Shown: positions 48,926 through 58,824, counted from the first letter of the stretch. The stretch: DNA of 64,000 nt from Corynebacterium nuruki S6-4 (GCF_007970465.1 NZ_CP042429.1:2046001-2110000), one strand, 5' to 3'. A program made the numbers and translations. The notes: generated from the sequence alone by a model not told the origin.

Positions 48926-49574
48926 ACCCGGGGGTTCCCCCACCCCGTCGGGCGTCCCGCTCCGCACCGGGACGCCGCCGCAGCCGGTCCCGCAGCCACA
49001 GCACCAGCACGACGACCGCTCCGGAGACCAGCCCGCCGAGATGGCCGGCCAGCGACACCCCGCCGGTCATCGAGTACACGAGGTTCACCGCGATGAGGAT
49101 CAGCGGGGCGCGCACGTCCGTGCCCCGGTAGAGGGCGTCCCCCACGAGCATGGCGAACAGGCCGTAGGCGACGGTCGAGGCCCCGCCCATCGCCGTCGCC
49201 GGGTCGAGCCACAGGGCGGCGGCACCACCGCCGGCGGCGCACACCACCATCGCGACCGCCAGGGTCGCGGTACCCCAGGTGCGCTCGAGCATCTGGCCGA
49301 CCAGGCCGATGACCAGCATGTTCATCAGCAGGTGCACGAGATTGAGGTGCACCAGTGCGCTCGTCGCGAGCCGCCACCACTCACCGTGGCCGGTGACCTC
49401 GGACCTGACCATCATGAGATCCCAGGCCAGCGGGCTGCCGAAGTGCGGTCCGGTGCCGACCGGGTCGTCGAGGCGTCCGGACTGGGCTGCGGTCACGATG
49501 TACACGACAACGCAGGCCACCATGAAAAAAGAGCAGGCCGGCGCCGCCCTGAGGTAGCGCCTGACCTGCTCCAT
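48903..49574 (-). CDS. Rhomboid-family intramembrane serine protease
   Basis: The protein has 223 residues with six membrane helices. Catalytic candidates are the Ser in [14 protein letters not shown] and the His in [32 protein letters not shown] is the HxxxN loop typical of rhomboids. The usual GxSG is GAST here. It would cut substrates within the membrane. It sits between crgA and ppiA, as in related genomes. Confidence 0.9.
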   Translation of the reverse strand: MEQVRRYLRAAPACSFFMVACVVVYIVTAAQSGRLDDPVGTGPHFGSPLAWDLMMVRSEVTGHGEWWRLATSALVHLNLVHLLMNMLVIGLVGQMLERTWGTATLAVAMVVCAAGGGAAALWLDPATAMGGASTVAYGLFAMLVGDALYRGTDVRAPLILIAVNLVYSMTGGVSLAGHLGGLVSGAVVVLVLWLRDRLRRRPGAERDARRGGGTPGSTSNPWS

Positions 49575-49618
49575 GATGTTCCCGGCTGCGGCCGCGCGGG
49601 ACGCGGCGACGGCGCGTG

Positions 49619-50155
<537 letters not shown>

Positions 50156-50333
50156 GGTGATCCAGACTACCTGCGTCCGGCGCCGCCGTGTGACCGTGGG
50201 TGGGCACGGCACCCGTTTCCCGCTCCTCCTCCCCCTTCCACGGTGATTCGCACTACCCTCGGTGGTCCATTTGTTTATGATCGAATGACAAAGACAGCAC
50301 TGACATCACCGTTGTAGAGGAGAACCGGGTCCG

Positions 50334-51722
50334 ATGAGCTTCACCAGCGCACGTATCGCACTCCTGGCCGCCCGACAGGCCTCCGCCTGGAACAAGGCAC
50401 GCAAGGAGCACGCACGGCAGACGGATTTCGATGACCTGACCGACCTGCGTGCGACCGCGACGACCGCCGCGGGACGCGAGGAGCTGCTCGCTGCGGCACC
50501 CGGCCACCAGCGGGCTGTCGTACGGCGCATCCTCGCCGAGGACTCTGCGGCCCGGAACACCGACAACGACCACACGAAGGGACACACCGTGAGCGACAAG
50601 AAGGCCGAAAAGCTCGGCAAGAAGGCCGAGAAGACCGCCGCCAAGGCAGAGAAGGCCAGCTCCAAGAGCGAGAAGCGCGAGGCCCGCGCGGACAAGGCCG
50701 CGGCCAAGCTCGCCAAGTACGAGAACAAGGTCGCCAAGAAGGCCCGGAAGGCGGACAAGAAGGCCGCCAAGGCCGCGAAGAAGTCGGGTGCGGTCGCCGC
50801 ACTGCCCGCCGGCGCCTCGGCGTCCTCGGCGAACTCGTCGGACGCCGGGACGAAGACGGTGGCCCTGCTGCGCGACCTGCGCTCCACCGGTATCGAGGCG
50901 CTCAGCGAGGCCGGCTCCGAGGCGAAGAAGGTCGCCGCGAAGGCCGAGAAGAAGGCCTCCAAGGCCGCGAAGAAGACCGCGAAGAAGGCGGAGAAGCAGG
51001 TCAGGAAGGCCCGGAAGGACGCCCCGAAGCAGTCCCGCGCCCTGAAGAAGCAGGCTGCCGCCGCGCTGGAGTCCGCCTCCGACGTCGCCTCCGACGTCGC
51101 CGCCACCGTCTCCGAGGAGGGCCGCAAGGTCACCCGCTCGGCGAAGAAGGCCGCGAAGAAGAACTCCAAGGAGGCGACGAAGCAGGCCAAGGCCGCGAAG
51201 AAGCAGCTCGAGACCTCGGGAAAGAAGATCCGGAAGTCGGCGGAGAAGAAGGCCGAGAAGGTCCGCGCCAAGGAGCTGAAAAAGGCGAAGAAGGCCGAGA
51301 AGAAGAACCGCCACACCGGCCGGAACATCTTCCTCGTCGCCCTCGTCGCCGCCGGTGCCGGCATCGCGGCACAGAAGGTGCTGAAGAAGGACGCCACCCC
51401 GGCGCCGAAGGCCACCCCGAAGAACGACGCCCCGAAGGCTGAGGCGAAGTCCGAGGCCGCCAAGCCGGCCGAGAAGGCTGAGGCGAAGTCTGAGGCCGCC
51501 AAGCCCGCCGAGAAGGCTGCCGCGCCGAAGCCCGCCGCGAAGACCGAGGCCGCCAAGCCCGCTGACAAGGCTGAGCCGAAGAAGTCCGCCCCGGCGAACG
51601 CCCCGGCAGCACCGGCCGCCCCCGCCGCCCCGGGTGCGCCCGCTGCCCAGAAGGCCGCCGACAAGACCGACAAGGCCGACGACAAGGGCGAGACCGACGA
51701 GAGCGGTAAGCACCGCCTCTAG
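50334..51722 (+). CDS. Lysine/alanine-rich coiled-coil membrane protein (histone H1-like composition)
   Basis: The protein has 462 residues. After a more ordinary ~80-residue N-terminus, residues 85-325 are dominated by KAEK/KKAAK-type repeats, probably a long helix with nucleic-acid-binding potential. One transmembrane helix (about 328-345, NIFLVALVAAGAGIAA) follows, then a Lys/Ala/Pro repeat tail (KAEAKSEAAKPAEK). An internal GTG at 50589 is an alternative start just before the repeats. Similar proteins follow ppiA in some corynebacteria; the function is unknown. Confidence 0.75.
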   Translation: MSFTSARIALLAARQASAWNKARKEHARQTDFDDLTDLRATATTAAGREELLAAAPGHQRAVVRRILAEDSAARNTDNDHTKGHTVSDKKAEKLGKKAEKTAAKAEKASSKSEKREARADKAAAKLAKYENKVAKKARKADKKAAKAAKKSGAVAALPAGASASSANSSDAGTKTVALLRDLRSTGIEALSEAGSEAKKVAAKAEKKASKAAKKTAKKAEKQVRKARKDAPKQSRALKKQAAAALESASDVASDVAATVSEEGRKVTRSAKKAAKKNSKEATKQAKAAKKQLETSGKKIRKSAEKKAEKVRAKELKKAKKAEKKNRHTGRNIFLVALVAAGAGIAAQKVLKKDATPAPKATPKNDAPKAEAKSEAAKPAEKAEAKSEAAKPAEKAAAPKPAAKTEAAKPADKAEPKKSAPANAPAAPAAPAAPGAPAAQKAADKTDKADDKGETDESGKHRL

Positions 51723-51753
51723 GCACTGAGGCTCCGTCCCGCCGCCTGACCAC

Positions 51754-51808
51754 AACCCCGCCACAGCACCGGACAATGGTTCTCCGTCCGTTCCGCTGTG
51801 GCGGGGTT
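51754..51808 (+). terminator. Hairpin terminator after the lysine/alanine-rich gene
   Basis: A perfect 14-bp stem (AACCCCGCCACAGC / GCTGTGGCGGGGTT) with a 27-nt loop lies 32 bp after the stop codon. Confidence 0.7.
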
Positions 51809-51961
51809 GGCGTGTTGGCGCTTTGACGGTGCCCGTGCCGTGCCCGGCCGGTCGTGCCGACGACCTCCGTGGCGACCCCCGGCCGGTGGCAGCGGTCCGG
51901 CAGCCTGGCAGGCCAAAACACCGTTCACGCTCGCTGTCAAGCTGTGTGGAGTCACCCGACC

Positions 51962-52980
51962 CTAAACCGTTGCTTCCTGCCTGTGATTGATGCCGACGAC
52001 CTCCGCCGGCTTCCGGGTCCTCGGCCTGCCACGGAACCGCTCCGGATGCCGGTCGAAGTAGCGTTGCAGTGCATCATCCCGGCGCTGGTGTTTGGTCTTC
52101 CACGTCCCGTCGAAGACATCCTGCGGGCTGAACAACGCAACTCCCGAGTGCTTGTGGCAGGTGTTGTACCAGGGCACATACGACCGCAGGAACGTCCGGG
52201 CATCCTCGAGTGAGTCGAAGACGCCCGGGTAGTCCGGCCGGTACTTCATCGTTCGGAACTCTGACTCGGAGTACGGATTGTCGTTGGACACGTACGGCCG
52301 GTTGTGACTCATCTGCACACCATGGTCACTGAGCAGGTTCTTCAGGTCGTTGGACTTCATCACCGTCCCGTTGTCAGCGTGCACGACCCCGGGAGGTCCG
52401 TAGGCCTCGATCGCCTGGGAGAACATCTCGTTGACCAGAGACTTGTCCTCGCGGTCGGCGACCCGCCAGGCGATGATCATCCGCGAGTAGATGTCGATCA
52501 CCGAGTACGCTTTGAACGTCTTCCGGGCGTACGGCGACTTCAGATCCGTGATGTCCCAACTCCACACCTGGTTCGGGCCGGTGGCGACCACCACCGGTGT
52601 GGGCCGCTTCTTCGACGTGCCGGTGCCCCTCGTCGGGGCAACCGGGCGGGTGGCCTGGTCCAGGTCACCGGCGATGCGCCACCAGGACCGCTTCGACGCG
52701 ATCATGATCCCGGCGTCCCACGCGGTGGCGAACGCGTAGTCCACCGAATTGCCGGCCGCCCAGGCCAACTGGATCAATGCGGCGATGACCGCCCGGTCTG
52801 CCAGGTCGATGCGTGACTCGTAGGCCCGGTCGGCCTGGTGGACCGGATCAGCGACCGTGGTACGGGGCTGGTGACGGTAGTGCCACGTTGACCGGGCCAG
52901 GTCGACCAGGTTCAGTGCCTTGCGCAGAGATCCGAGGTATTCCGGGCGTTTCAGCTCGTTGACCAGGTCATTGTCGATCC
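51962..52980 (-). CDS. IS3-like transposase OrfB, copy A
   Basis: The DDE integrase domain has WSWDITDLKSPYARK (first Asp), VHADNGTVMKSNDL (second Asp) and SNDNPYSESEFRTMKYRPDYP (Glu). The frame is open from within orfA with no ATG, GTG or TTG until 52777, which is already inside conserved sequence. It is therefore almost certainly made only as an OrfAB fusion by -1 frameshifting. Confidence 0.9.
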
Positions 52981-53394
52981 TCAGGAATCGGAGGGCCTGG
53001 TCTGATCCGGGTTGTCGTCGGGCCCGTGCGCGTTCAAGTCGTGCAAGAGCCCGATAGCTTTTCCCAGTGCATCGTTGGTCGCCTCCAGTTTGGAGTTGGA
53101 CGACTTCAGTTCGGCGACCTGTTTTTCCAGCTCGGCGATACGACGAGCTTCGGTGTCCTGCCGACTTGCGACGGCCCGGCGTTGGGAATTGGAGGATTTC
53201 ACCCCATCACTGTCCCTGGGTACCAGTCCTTTGTCGATGTCCCCGTCGTAGACCGCGGAGCGCCATCGGCGGAGAACGCCGCGGGACACTTCCGTTCCTG
53301 CCAGCCATGTGGCCTTCGTGCCGTGGGGCTGCCGGTCGTATTCGTAGACGAACTCGCGGATCTGGTCGTTGGTGTAGCCCGGTGCGATGCTCAT
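52981..53394 (-). CDS. IS3-like transposase OrfA, copy A
   Basis: The protein has 137 residues from the ATG at 53394. The N-terminal part has a helix-turn-helix-like EVSRGVLRRWRSAVYDGD. A coiled-coil segment RRIAELEKQVAELKSSNSKLE leads into LGKAIGLLHDL, the zone where frameshifting into OrfB would occur. Confidence 0.88.
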   Translation of the reverse strand: MSIAPGYTNDQIREFVYEYDRQPHGTKATWLAGTEVSRGVLRRWRSAVYDGDIDKGLVPRDSDGVKSSNSQRRAVASRQDTEARRIAELEKQVAELKSSNSKLEATNDALGKAIGLLHDLNAHGPDDNPDQTRPSDS

Positions 53395-53524
53395 CGCCGG
53401 GGACTCCTTTCTGTGCGGGAGTCGGAGTGACTCACACACAGCCTGGCAAAGAGGGTCAGAAGCCTCCGCGACGGTGTTTTGGCCTGCCAGCGCTCGCTGT
53501 CAAGCTGTGTGGAGTCACCCGACC

Positions 53525-54543
53525 CTAAACCGTTGCTTCCTGCCTGTGATTGATGCCGACGACCTCCGCCGGCTTCCGGGTCCTCGGCCTGCCACGGAAC
53601 CGCTCCGGATGCCGGTCGAAGTAGCGTTGCAGTGCATCATCCCGGCGCTGGTGTTTGGTCTTCCACGTCCCGTCGAAGACATCCTGCGGGCTGAACAACG
53701 CAACTCCCGAGTGCTTGTGGCAGGTGTTGTACCAGGGCACATACGACCGCAGGAACGTCCGGGCATCCTCGAGTGAGTCGAAGACGCCCGGGTAGTCCGG
53801 CCGGTACTTCATCGTTCGGAACTCTGACTCGGAGTACGGATTGTCGTTGGACACGTACGGCCGGTTGTGACTCATCTGCACACCATGGTCACTGAGCAGG
53901 TTCTTCAGGTCGTTGGACTTCATCACCGTCCCGTTGTCAGCGTGCACGACCCCGGGAGGTCCGTAGGCCTCGATCGCCTGGGAGAACATCTCGTTGACCA
54001 GAGACTTGTCCTCGCGGTCGGCGACCCGCCAGGCGATGATCATCCGCGAGTAGATGTCGATCACCGAGTACGCTTTGAACGTCTTCCGGGCGTACGGCGA
54101 CTTCAGATCCGTGATGTCCCAACTCCACACCTGGTTCGGGCCGGTGGCGACCACCACCGGTGTGGGCCGCTTCTTCGACGTGCCGGTGCCCCTCGTCGGG
54201 GCAACCGGGCGGGTGGCCTGGTCCAGGTCACCGGCGATGCGCCACCAGGACCGCTTCGACGCGATCATGATCCCGGCGTCCCACGCGGTGGCGAACGCGT
54301 AGTCCACCGAATTGCCGGCCGCCCAGGCCAACTGGATCAATGCGGCGATGACCGCCCGGTCTGCCAGGTCGATGCGTGACTCGTAGGCCCGGTCGGCCTG
54401 GTGGACCGGATCAGCGACCGTGGTACGGGGCTGGTGACGGTAGTGCCACGTTGACCGGGCCAGGTCGACCAGGTTCAGTGCCTTGCGCAGAGATCCGAGG
54501 TATTCCGGGCGTTTCAGCTCGTTGACCAGGTCATTGTCGATCC
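53525..54543 (-). CDS. IS3-like transposase OrfB, copy B
   Basis: The translation is identical to copy A OrfB, and it likewise lacks its own start codon in the conserved N-terminal part. Confidence 0.9.
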
Positions 54544-54957
54544 TCAGGAATCGGAGGGCCTGGTCTGATCCGGGTTGTCGTCGGGCCCGTGCGCGTTCAA
54601 GTCGTGCAAGAGCCCGATAGCTTTTCCCAGTGCATCGTTGGTCGCCTCCAGTTTGGAGTTGGACGACTTCAGTTCGGCGACCTGTTTTTCCAGCTCGGCG
54701 ATACGACGAGCTTCGGTGTCCTGCCGACTTGCGACGGCCCGGCGTTGGGAATTGGAGGATTTCACCCCATCACTGTCCCTGGGTACCAGTCCTTTGTCGA
54801 TGTCCCCGTCGTAGACCGCGGAGCGCCATCGGCGGAGAACGCCGCGGGACACTTCCGTTCCTGCCAGCCATGTGGCCTTCGTGCCGTGGGGCTGCCGGTC
54901 GTATTCGTAGACGAACTCGCGGATCTGGTCGTTGGTGTAGCCCGGTGCGATGCTCAT
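54544..54957 (-). CDS. IS3-like transposase OrfA, copy B
   Basis: This 137-residue product starts at the ATG at 54957 and is identical to copy A OrfA. The frame extends further upstream outside the element, but that part is not conserved. Confidence 0.88.
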   Translation of the reverse strand: MSIAPGYTNDQIREFVYEYDRQPHGTKATWLAGTEVSRGVLRRWRSAVYDGDIDKGLVPRDSDGVKSSNSQRRAVASRQDTEARRIAELEKQVAELKSSNSKLEATNDALGKAIGLLHDLNAHGPDDNPDQTRPSDS

Positions 54958-55102
54958 CGCCGGGGACTCCTTTCTGTGCGGGAGTCGGAGTGACTCACAC
55001 ACAGCCTGGCAAAGAGGGCAGCCGGACGCTTGGCCTGCCAGCCGACAGGACGGAGGCCACGGAACGAACCGAGGAGTCGCTGAAGAGCAGAAATAACGGC
55101 AC

Positions 55103-55164
55103 CCGGGTTCGTTTGCCCGACACCTGGACCGGCCCACCACCCTCCGGGTTCGTTTCCCGACACC
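55103..55164. repeat. Pair of 21-22-bp direct repeats upstream of the monooxygenase
   Basis: CCGGGTTCGTTTGCCCGACACC at 55103-55124 and the same sequence minus one G at 55144-55164 lie 41 bp apart, ending 40 bp before the monooxygenase start. They could bind a regulator. Confidence 0.6.
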
Positions 55165-55204
55165 CCCGGATGCCCCCACATGACTCCGCTTCCACTCCGA
55201 AACC

Positions 55205-56962
55205 ATGTCCGCCGCCAACACAGCCGGTTACCGTTGGGGCATGGCCGACCCCACCACAGCCACCACCACTGCACCAGCCACCAACACCACCACACCCACC
55301 AACGTGACCAACACCGCCACAGCCCCCAACGCCGCCTCAGCCGACACACCCACCACCGCCGACCGGCCCACCCCGGCCGCGGACCCGCTCGACCTCCTCA
55401 TCGTCGGCGCCGGTATCGGCGGCATCGACCTGGCCCACCACGTCCTCCGGGACTTCCCCGGCTGGAACTGGGAGATCATCGACTCGAACACCGACATCGG
55501 CGGCACCTGGGCGACCTTCACCTACCCGGGTATCCGCTCGGACTCGGACATGGCGTCCTTCGCGCTGCCGTACCGGCCGTGGGAGGGGAAGCACACTCTC
55601 GGCCAGGGTGCCGAGATCCGCAGCTACCTCCGCGACGCGGCACGTGAGGACGGCGTCCTGCAGCGGATCCGGCTGAACACCTGGGTGAAGTCCGTGAACT
55701 TCGACACGGCGTCCGGGCTGTGGGAGGTGACCACCGTGCCCGCCCACGACCACGGTCCCGACGACCGGCCGGACGCCCCGGCGGCGAACCGTGAGGAGAC
55801 CGTCATCCGCACCCGACGGCTGCACCTCGCCACCGGCTACTACGACCACCGCAACGGATACCTGCCGCACTACGAGGGCCAGGAGGACTTCACCGGCACC
55901 CTCGTCCACGCCCAGGCGTGGGACCCCGCCCGGCAGGGCGACCTGCGGGGGAAGCGGATCGTCGTCATCGGGTCGGGGGCGACGGCGGTGACCGTGGTGC
56001 CCGCACTCGCCGAGCTGGGCGCCCGGGTCACCATGCTGCAGCGCACCCCGACCTGGGTCGCCGCCCTCCCGGACTTCGACACGATCACCACGATCTGGAC
56101 GCACCTGGTGCCGAACCGCCGACTCGCGCACAAGATCGCCCGGGCGAACCACATCGTGCGCGACATGTCGCAGTGGTACATCGCGCGGTACACACCGTTC
56201 CTGTTCCGCTGGTTCCTCCACGGCATCCAGCGCCGTTGGCTGACGCCCGAGCAGATCAGACGTGATTTCACCCCGCCCTACGCCCCCTGGGACCAGCGGG
56301 TGTGCAAGGCACCGGAGGGTGACATCTTCGCCGCGGTGAAGGCGGGAACGGCGGAGGTCGTCACCGCGACGATCGACCGGTTCGTGCCGGAGGGGGTACG
56401 GCTCACCGACGGCCGGGTGCTGCCGGCGGACACGGTGATCTCCGCGACGGGCCTGCAGCTGCAGATGTTCGGAGGGGCGTCGGTGCACGTCGACGGGCAT
56501 GCGGTGGACGTGTCCCGGCTGGTGGCGTACCGGGGTGTGCTGCTGTCGGGGCTGCCGAACATCAGCTTCACGGTCGGCTACCTCAACCAGTCGTGGACGA
56601 CACGGGCGGATCTCACCGCCCGCTACCTGGTGCGGCTGTGGCACCACATGGTGGACCACGGGGAGCCGCTCGCGGCGCCGCGGGTGCCGGGGCCGGAGGT
56701 GGAACGCCGGGAACTGCTGGACTTCGAGGCCGGGTACGTCCGGCGCGGCCGGCACCTCACCCCGCGGCAGGGTGACCGGTCGCCCTGGCGCTACCGGCAG
56801 GACTACCTGGCGGAGTGGCCGGAGCTCTCCCGCGGGGACGTGACCGACGAGATGACCTTCGGGGCGGACGCCGCGTCAGCTGCCACATCAGTCGCCGCGT
56901 CAACCGCCGGCTCGGTCGCCACGTCAGGCACTGCAACCACCTCGACCGCGTCGGCGGGCTGA
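55205..56962 (+). CDS. Flavin-containing Baeyer-Villiger-type monooxygenase
   Basis: The protein has up to 585 residues; the ATG at 55241 is an alternative start, since the first ~60 residues are a Thr/Ala-rich leader. The FAD-binding GAGIGGIDLAHHVL lies near residue 68. The BVMO fingerprint FTGTLVHAQAWDP follows near residue 230, and then the NADPH-binding GSGATAV. Enzymes of this group insert oxygen into ketones or oxidise S/N atoms using NADPH and oxygen. The last ~55 residues are a low-complexity Ala/Thr/Ser tail that overlaps the end of the convergent EamA gene by 160 bp. Confidence 0.88.
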   Translation: MSAANTAGYRWGMADPTTATTTAPATNTTTPTNVTNTATAPNAASADTPTTADRPTPAADPLDLLIVGAGIGGIDLAHHVLRDFPGWNWEIIDSNTDIGGTWATFTYPGIRSDSDMASFALPYRPWEGKHTLGQGAEIRSYLRDAAREDGVLQRIRLNTWVKSVNFDTASGLWEVTTVPAHDHGPDDRPDAPAANREETVIRTRRLHLATGYYDHRNGYLPHYEGQEDFTGTLVHAQAWDPARQGDLRGKRIVVIGSGATAVTVVPALAELGARVTMLQRTPTWVAALPDFDTITTIWTHLVPNRRLAHKIARANHIVRDMSQWYIARYTPFLFRWFLHGIQRRWLTPEQIRRDFTPPYAPWDQRVCKAPEGDIFAAVKAGTAEVVTATIDRFVPEGVRLTDGRVLPADTVISATGLQLQMFGGASVHVDGHAVDVSRLVAYRGVLLSGLPNISFTVGYLNQSWTTRADLTARYLVRLWHHMVDHGEPLAAPRVPGPEVERRELLDFEAGYVRRGRHLTPRQGDRSPWRYRQDYLAEWPELSRGDVTDEMTFGADAASAATSVAASTAGSVATSGTATTSTASAG

Positions 56963-57843
56963 ACCTCCGCCAGGGGGGACGGGTCGAGCTTGCGCAGCTT
57001 CGCCCGCTGCCGGTTCTGCGACCAGGTGATCCCGGCGGAGGCACAGATGACCAGGACGATGGTGACCGCACGCCAGCCGGTGAGGTTCTGGCCGAGGAGG
57101 ATGAAGCCCGCGGCGGCGGCGAAGGCCGGCTCCAGGCTGACGAGCACGCTGAACACGGAGCCGGGCAGCCGGCGCAGCGCCGCGAGCTCGAGGGTGTACG
57201 GCAGCACCGAGGCGAGCAGGGAGGTCAGCACGGCGAACCAGATGAGGTCGGGGTGGTCGATGATCCCGGCGGCGTCCGCACCACCGACCGGGGCGATGAC
57301 GACGGCACCGAGGACCATGGCGACGGCGAGTCCGCCGGTGCCCGGGATCTTCTGGCCGACCTGCCCGGAGTAGATGATGTAGCCGACCCAGAACAGGCCG
57401 GCGACCAGTGCGTAGATCACGCCGAGCGGGTCGAGGCCGTCGCCGCCGACGACGGCTTCGGCACCGAGCACGACCATGCCGGCGGCAGCGCAGCCCACCC
57501 AGATCAGGTCACTGCGGCGGCGTGAGGTGAGGGCGGAGTAGACCAGCGGGCCGGTGAACTCGAGGGCCACCGCCGCCGACAGCGGGATGAGGTTGATCGC
57601 CGCATAGTAGAAGCCGTTCATCAGGGCCATGGCGACGGCGAAGCACACCACGGACTTCCACTGTCCCTTCGTCCACCGGTGCACCGCGGGTCGGGAGACC
57701 GCGAGGAGCACCAGGCCGCCGATGCCGAGGCGGAGCAGGGTGACTCCCCAGGTCCCGAGGTCGTCGAAGAGACCGACAGCGGTCGCGGCGCCGAACTGGA
57801 GGGAGGCGCAGGATCCGAGCACGAGGAGGACAGAGTAATTCAC
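56803..57843 (-). CDS. EamA-family (RhtA-like) inner-membrane exporter
   Basis: The protein has 346 residues with ten hydrophobic helices in two EamA repeats. The N-terminus FGAATAVGLFDDLG and the LEFTGPLVYSALTSRRR segment resemble RhtA-type amino acid/metabolite exporters. A charged segment (NRQRAKLRKLDPSP) ends the membrane part, and a ~60-residue Ala/Val/Asp-rich tail follows, antisense to the monooxygenase tail. It diverges from the LysR gene across 66 bp, so the regulator probably controls it. Confidence 0.85.
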   Translation of the reverse strand: MNYSVLLVLGSCASLQFGAATAVGLFDDLGTWGVTLLRLGIGGLVLLAVSRPAVHRWTKGQWKSVVCFAVAMALMNGFYYAAINLIPLSAAVALEFTGPLVYSALTSRRRSDLIWVGCAAAGMVVLGAEAVVGGDGLDPLGVIYALVAGLFWVGYIIYSGQVGQKIPGTGGLAVAMVLGAVVIAPVGGADAAGIIDHPDLIWFAVLTSLLASVLPYTLELAALRRLPGSVFSVLVSLEPAFAAAAGFILLGQNLTGWRAVTIVLVICASAGITWSQNRQRAKLRKLDPSPLAEVQPADAVEVVAVPDVATEPAVDAATDVAADAASAPKVISSVTSPRESSGHSAR

Positions 57844-57909
57844 GGGAGTATTGTCACTCAGCCGGTATGATCAGGTCCAGCTCACGTTATCGACCGGAAC
57901 CGGTGAAAA

Positions 57910-58818
57910 ATGCTGAACCTTCATCGCCTCACGCTGCTGCGTGAACTCGACCGTCGCGGGACGCTCGCCGAGGTCGCGCGCGTGCTCAACTACTCCCCCT
58001 CCGCGATCTCCCACCAGCTGGCACAGCTGGAGAAGGAGGCCGGCGTCCGGCTGCTGGAACCGGTGGGCCGCCGGGTGAAACTCACCACCGCCGCCGAGCG
58101 GCTCGTCGAGCACACCAACGAGGTCCTCGCCGTCCTCGACCTCGCCGAGGCTGAACTGGCGGCCTCCACCCCCACGGTCGGCGGGGTGCTGCGTGTCACC
58201 GCCTTCCACTCGGCGCTGGTCTCGATCCTGCCGACCGCCCTCACCCTGCTCGGCGGACGCCACCCCGAGCTGCGCGTGGAGGTCTACGAACGCGCCATCC
58301 CGGACGCCTTCGACGGGCTCGCCGCCCACCTTTACGACCTGGTCCTCGGCGACCAGTGGCCCGATGAGCCGGATCCGGTGCCGGCCGGGATGGAACGCCA
58401 GGAGCTGTTCGCCGACCCGCTCCTGCTCGCCCTGCCGGCGTCCTGGCCCGACCACGGGACGCCGGAGGACCTGTCGGCGCTGGCGGACGCCCCCTGGGCG
58501 ATCGACCCCGAATACCTCCCCGGCGGCCGGTGGGTACGGCACATGCTCGCCAGACACGGGGTGGTGCCGCGGGTCCTCGCGGACACCGACGATCCGCTGC
58601 TGCAGGCGCACCTGGTGCGCACCGGGCATGCGGCGGCGGTCATCCCCTCCCTGCTCGTCGGCCCCTTCCTCGACGAGACCCGGGCGCTGCCGCTGCCCGG
58701 CGATCCGGCGCGGCGGCTGTACACCGCCGTGCGGGAGGGGCAGACCGGCCACCCCGCGGTGCGCGCGTTCCGCGCGGCGCTGGCGTCCGCCGCCCGGCGC
58801 GAGTCGCCGGACCTGTGA
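57910..58818 (+). CDS. LysR-family transcriptional regulator
   Basis: The protein has 302 residues. The N-terminal winged helix-turn-helix reads MLNLHRLTLLRELDRRGTLA, then EVARVLNYSPSAISHQLAQL. The C-terminal periplasmic-binding-protein-like effector domain starts near residue 90 (GVLRVTAFHSALVSILP). It is divergent from the EamA exporter, a classic LysR/exporter pairing in which an exported amino acid or analogue is the co-inducer. Confidence 0.92.
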   Translation: MLNLHRLTLLRELDRRGTLAEVARVLNYSPSAISHQLAQLEKEAGVRLLEPVGRRVKLTTAAERLVEHTNEVLAVLDLAEAELAASTPTVGGVLRVTAFHSALVSILPTALTLLGGRHPELRVEVYERAIPDAFDGLAAHLYDLVLGDQWPDEPDPVPAGMERQELFADPLLLALPASWPDHGTPEDLSALADAPWAIDPEYLPGGRWVRHMLARHGVVPRVLADTDDPLLQAHLVRTGHAAAVIPSLLVGPFLDETRALPLPGDPARRLYTAVREGQTGHPAVRAFRAALASAARRESPDL

Positions 58819-58824
58819 GGTCGG

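Larger units (their letters stand above)
51928..53455 (-). mobile_element. IS3-like insertion sequence, second type, copy A (1,528 bp)
   Basis: The inverted ends match at most positions (CGCTCGCTGTCAAGCTGTGTG and, inwards from the right, CCCTCTTTGCCAGGCTGTGTG). TCA is duplicated on both sides. The sequence recurs identically at 53491-55018 in the same orientation. Confidence 0.93.
51905..53490. repeat. 20-bp perfect palindrome split by an IS in its loop
   Basis: The left arm at 51905-51924 (CTGGCAGGCCAAAACACCGT) is the exact reverse complement of 53471-53490. Removing the first 1,528-bp element and one TCA leaves a 15-nt loop, so the original sequence was a strong hairpin. The second IS starts immediately after the right arm. 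Confidence 0.9.
53491..55018 (-). mobile_element. IS3-like insertion sequence, second type, copy B (1,528 bp)
   Basis: The sequence is identical to copy A. CAG is duplicated on both sides (53488-53490 and 55019-55021), so this is an independent insertion rather than a tandem duplication. It starts 35 bp after copy A ends. Confidence 0.93.

Noticed and set aside
51928..55018. The two 1,528-bp units considered as a simple tandem duplication
   Set aside because: Each unit has its own different 3-bp target duplication (TCA and CAG), which requires two insertion events.
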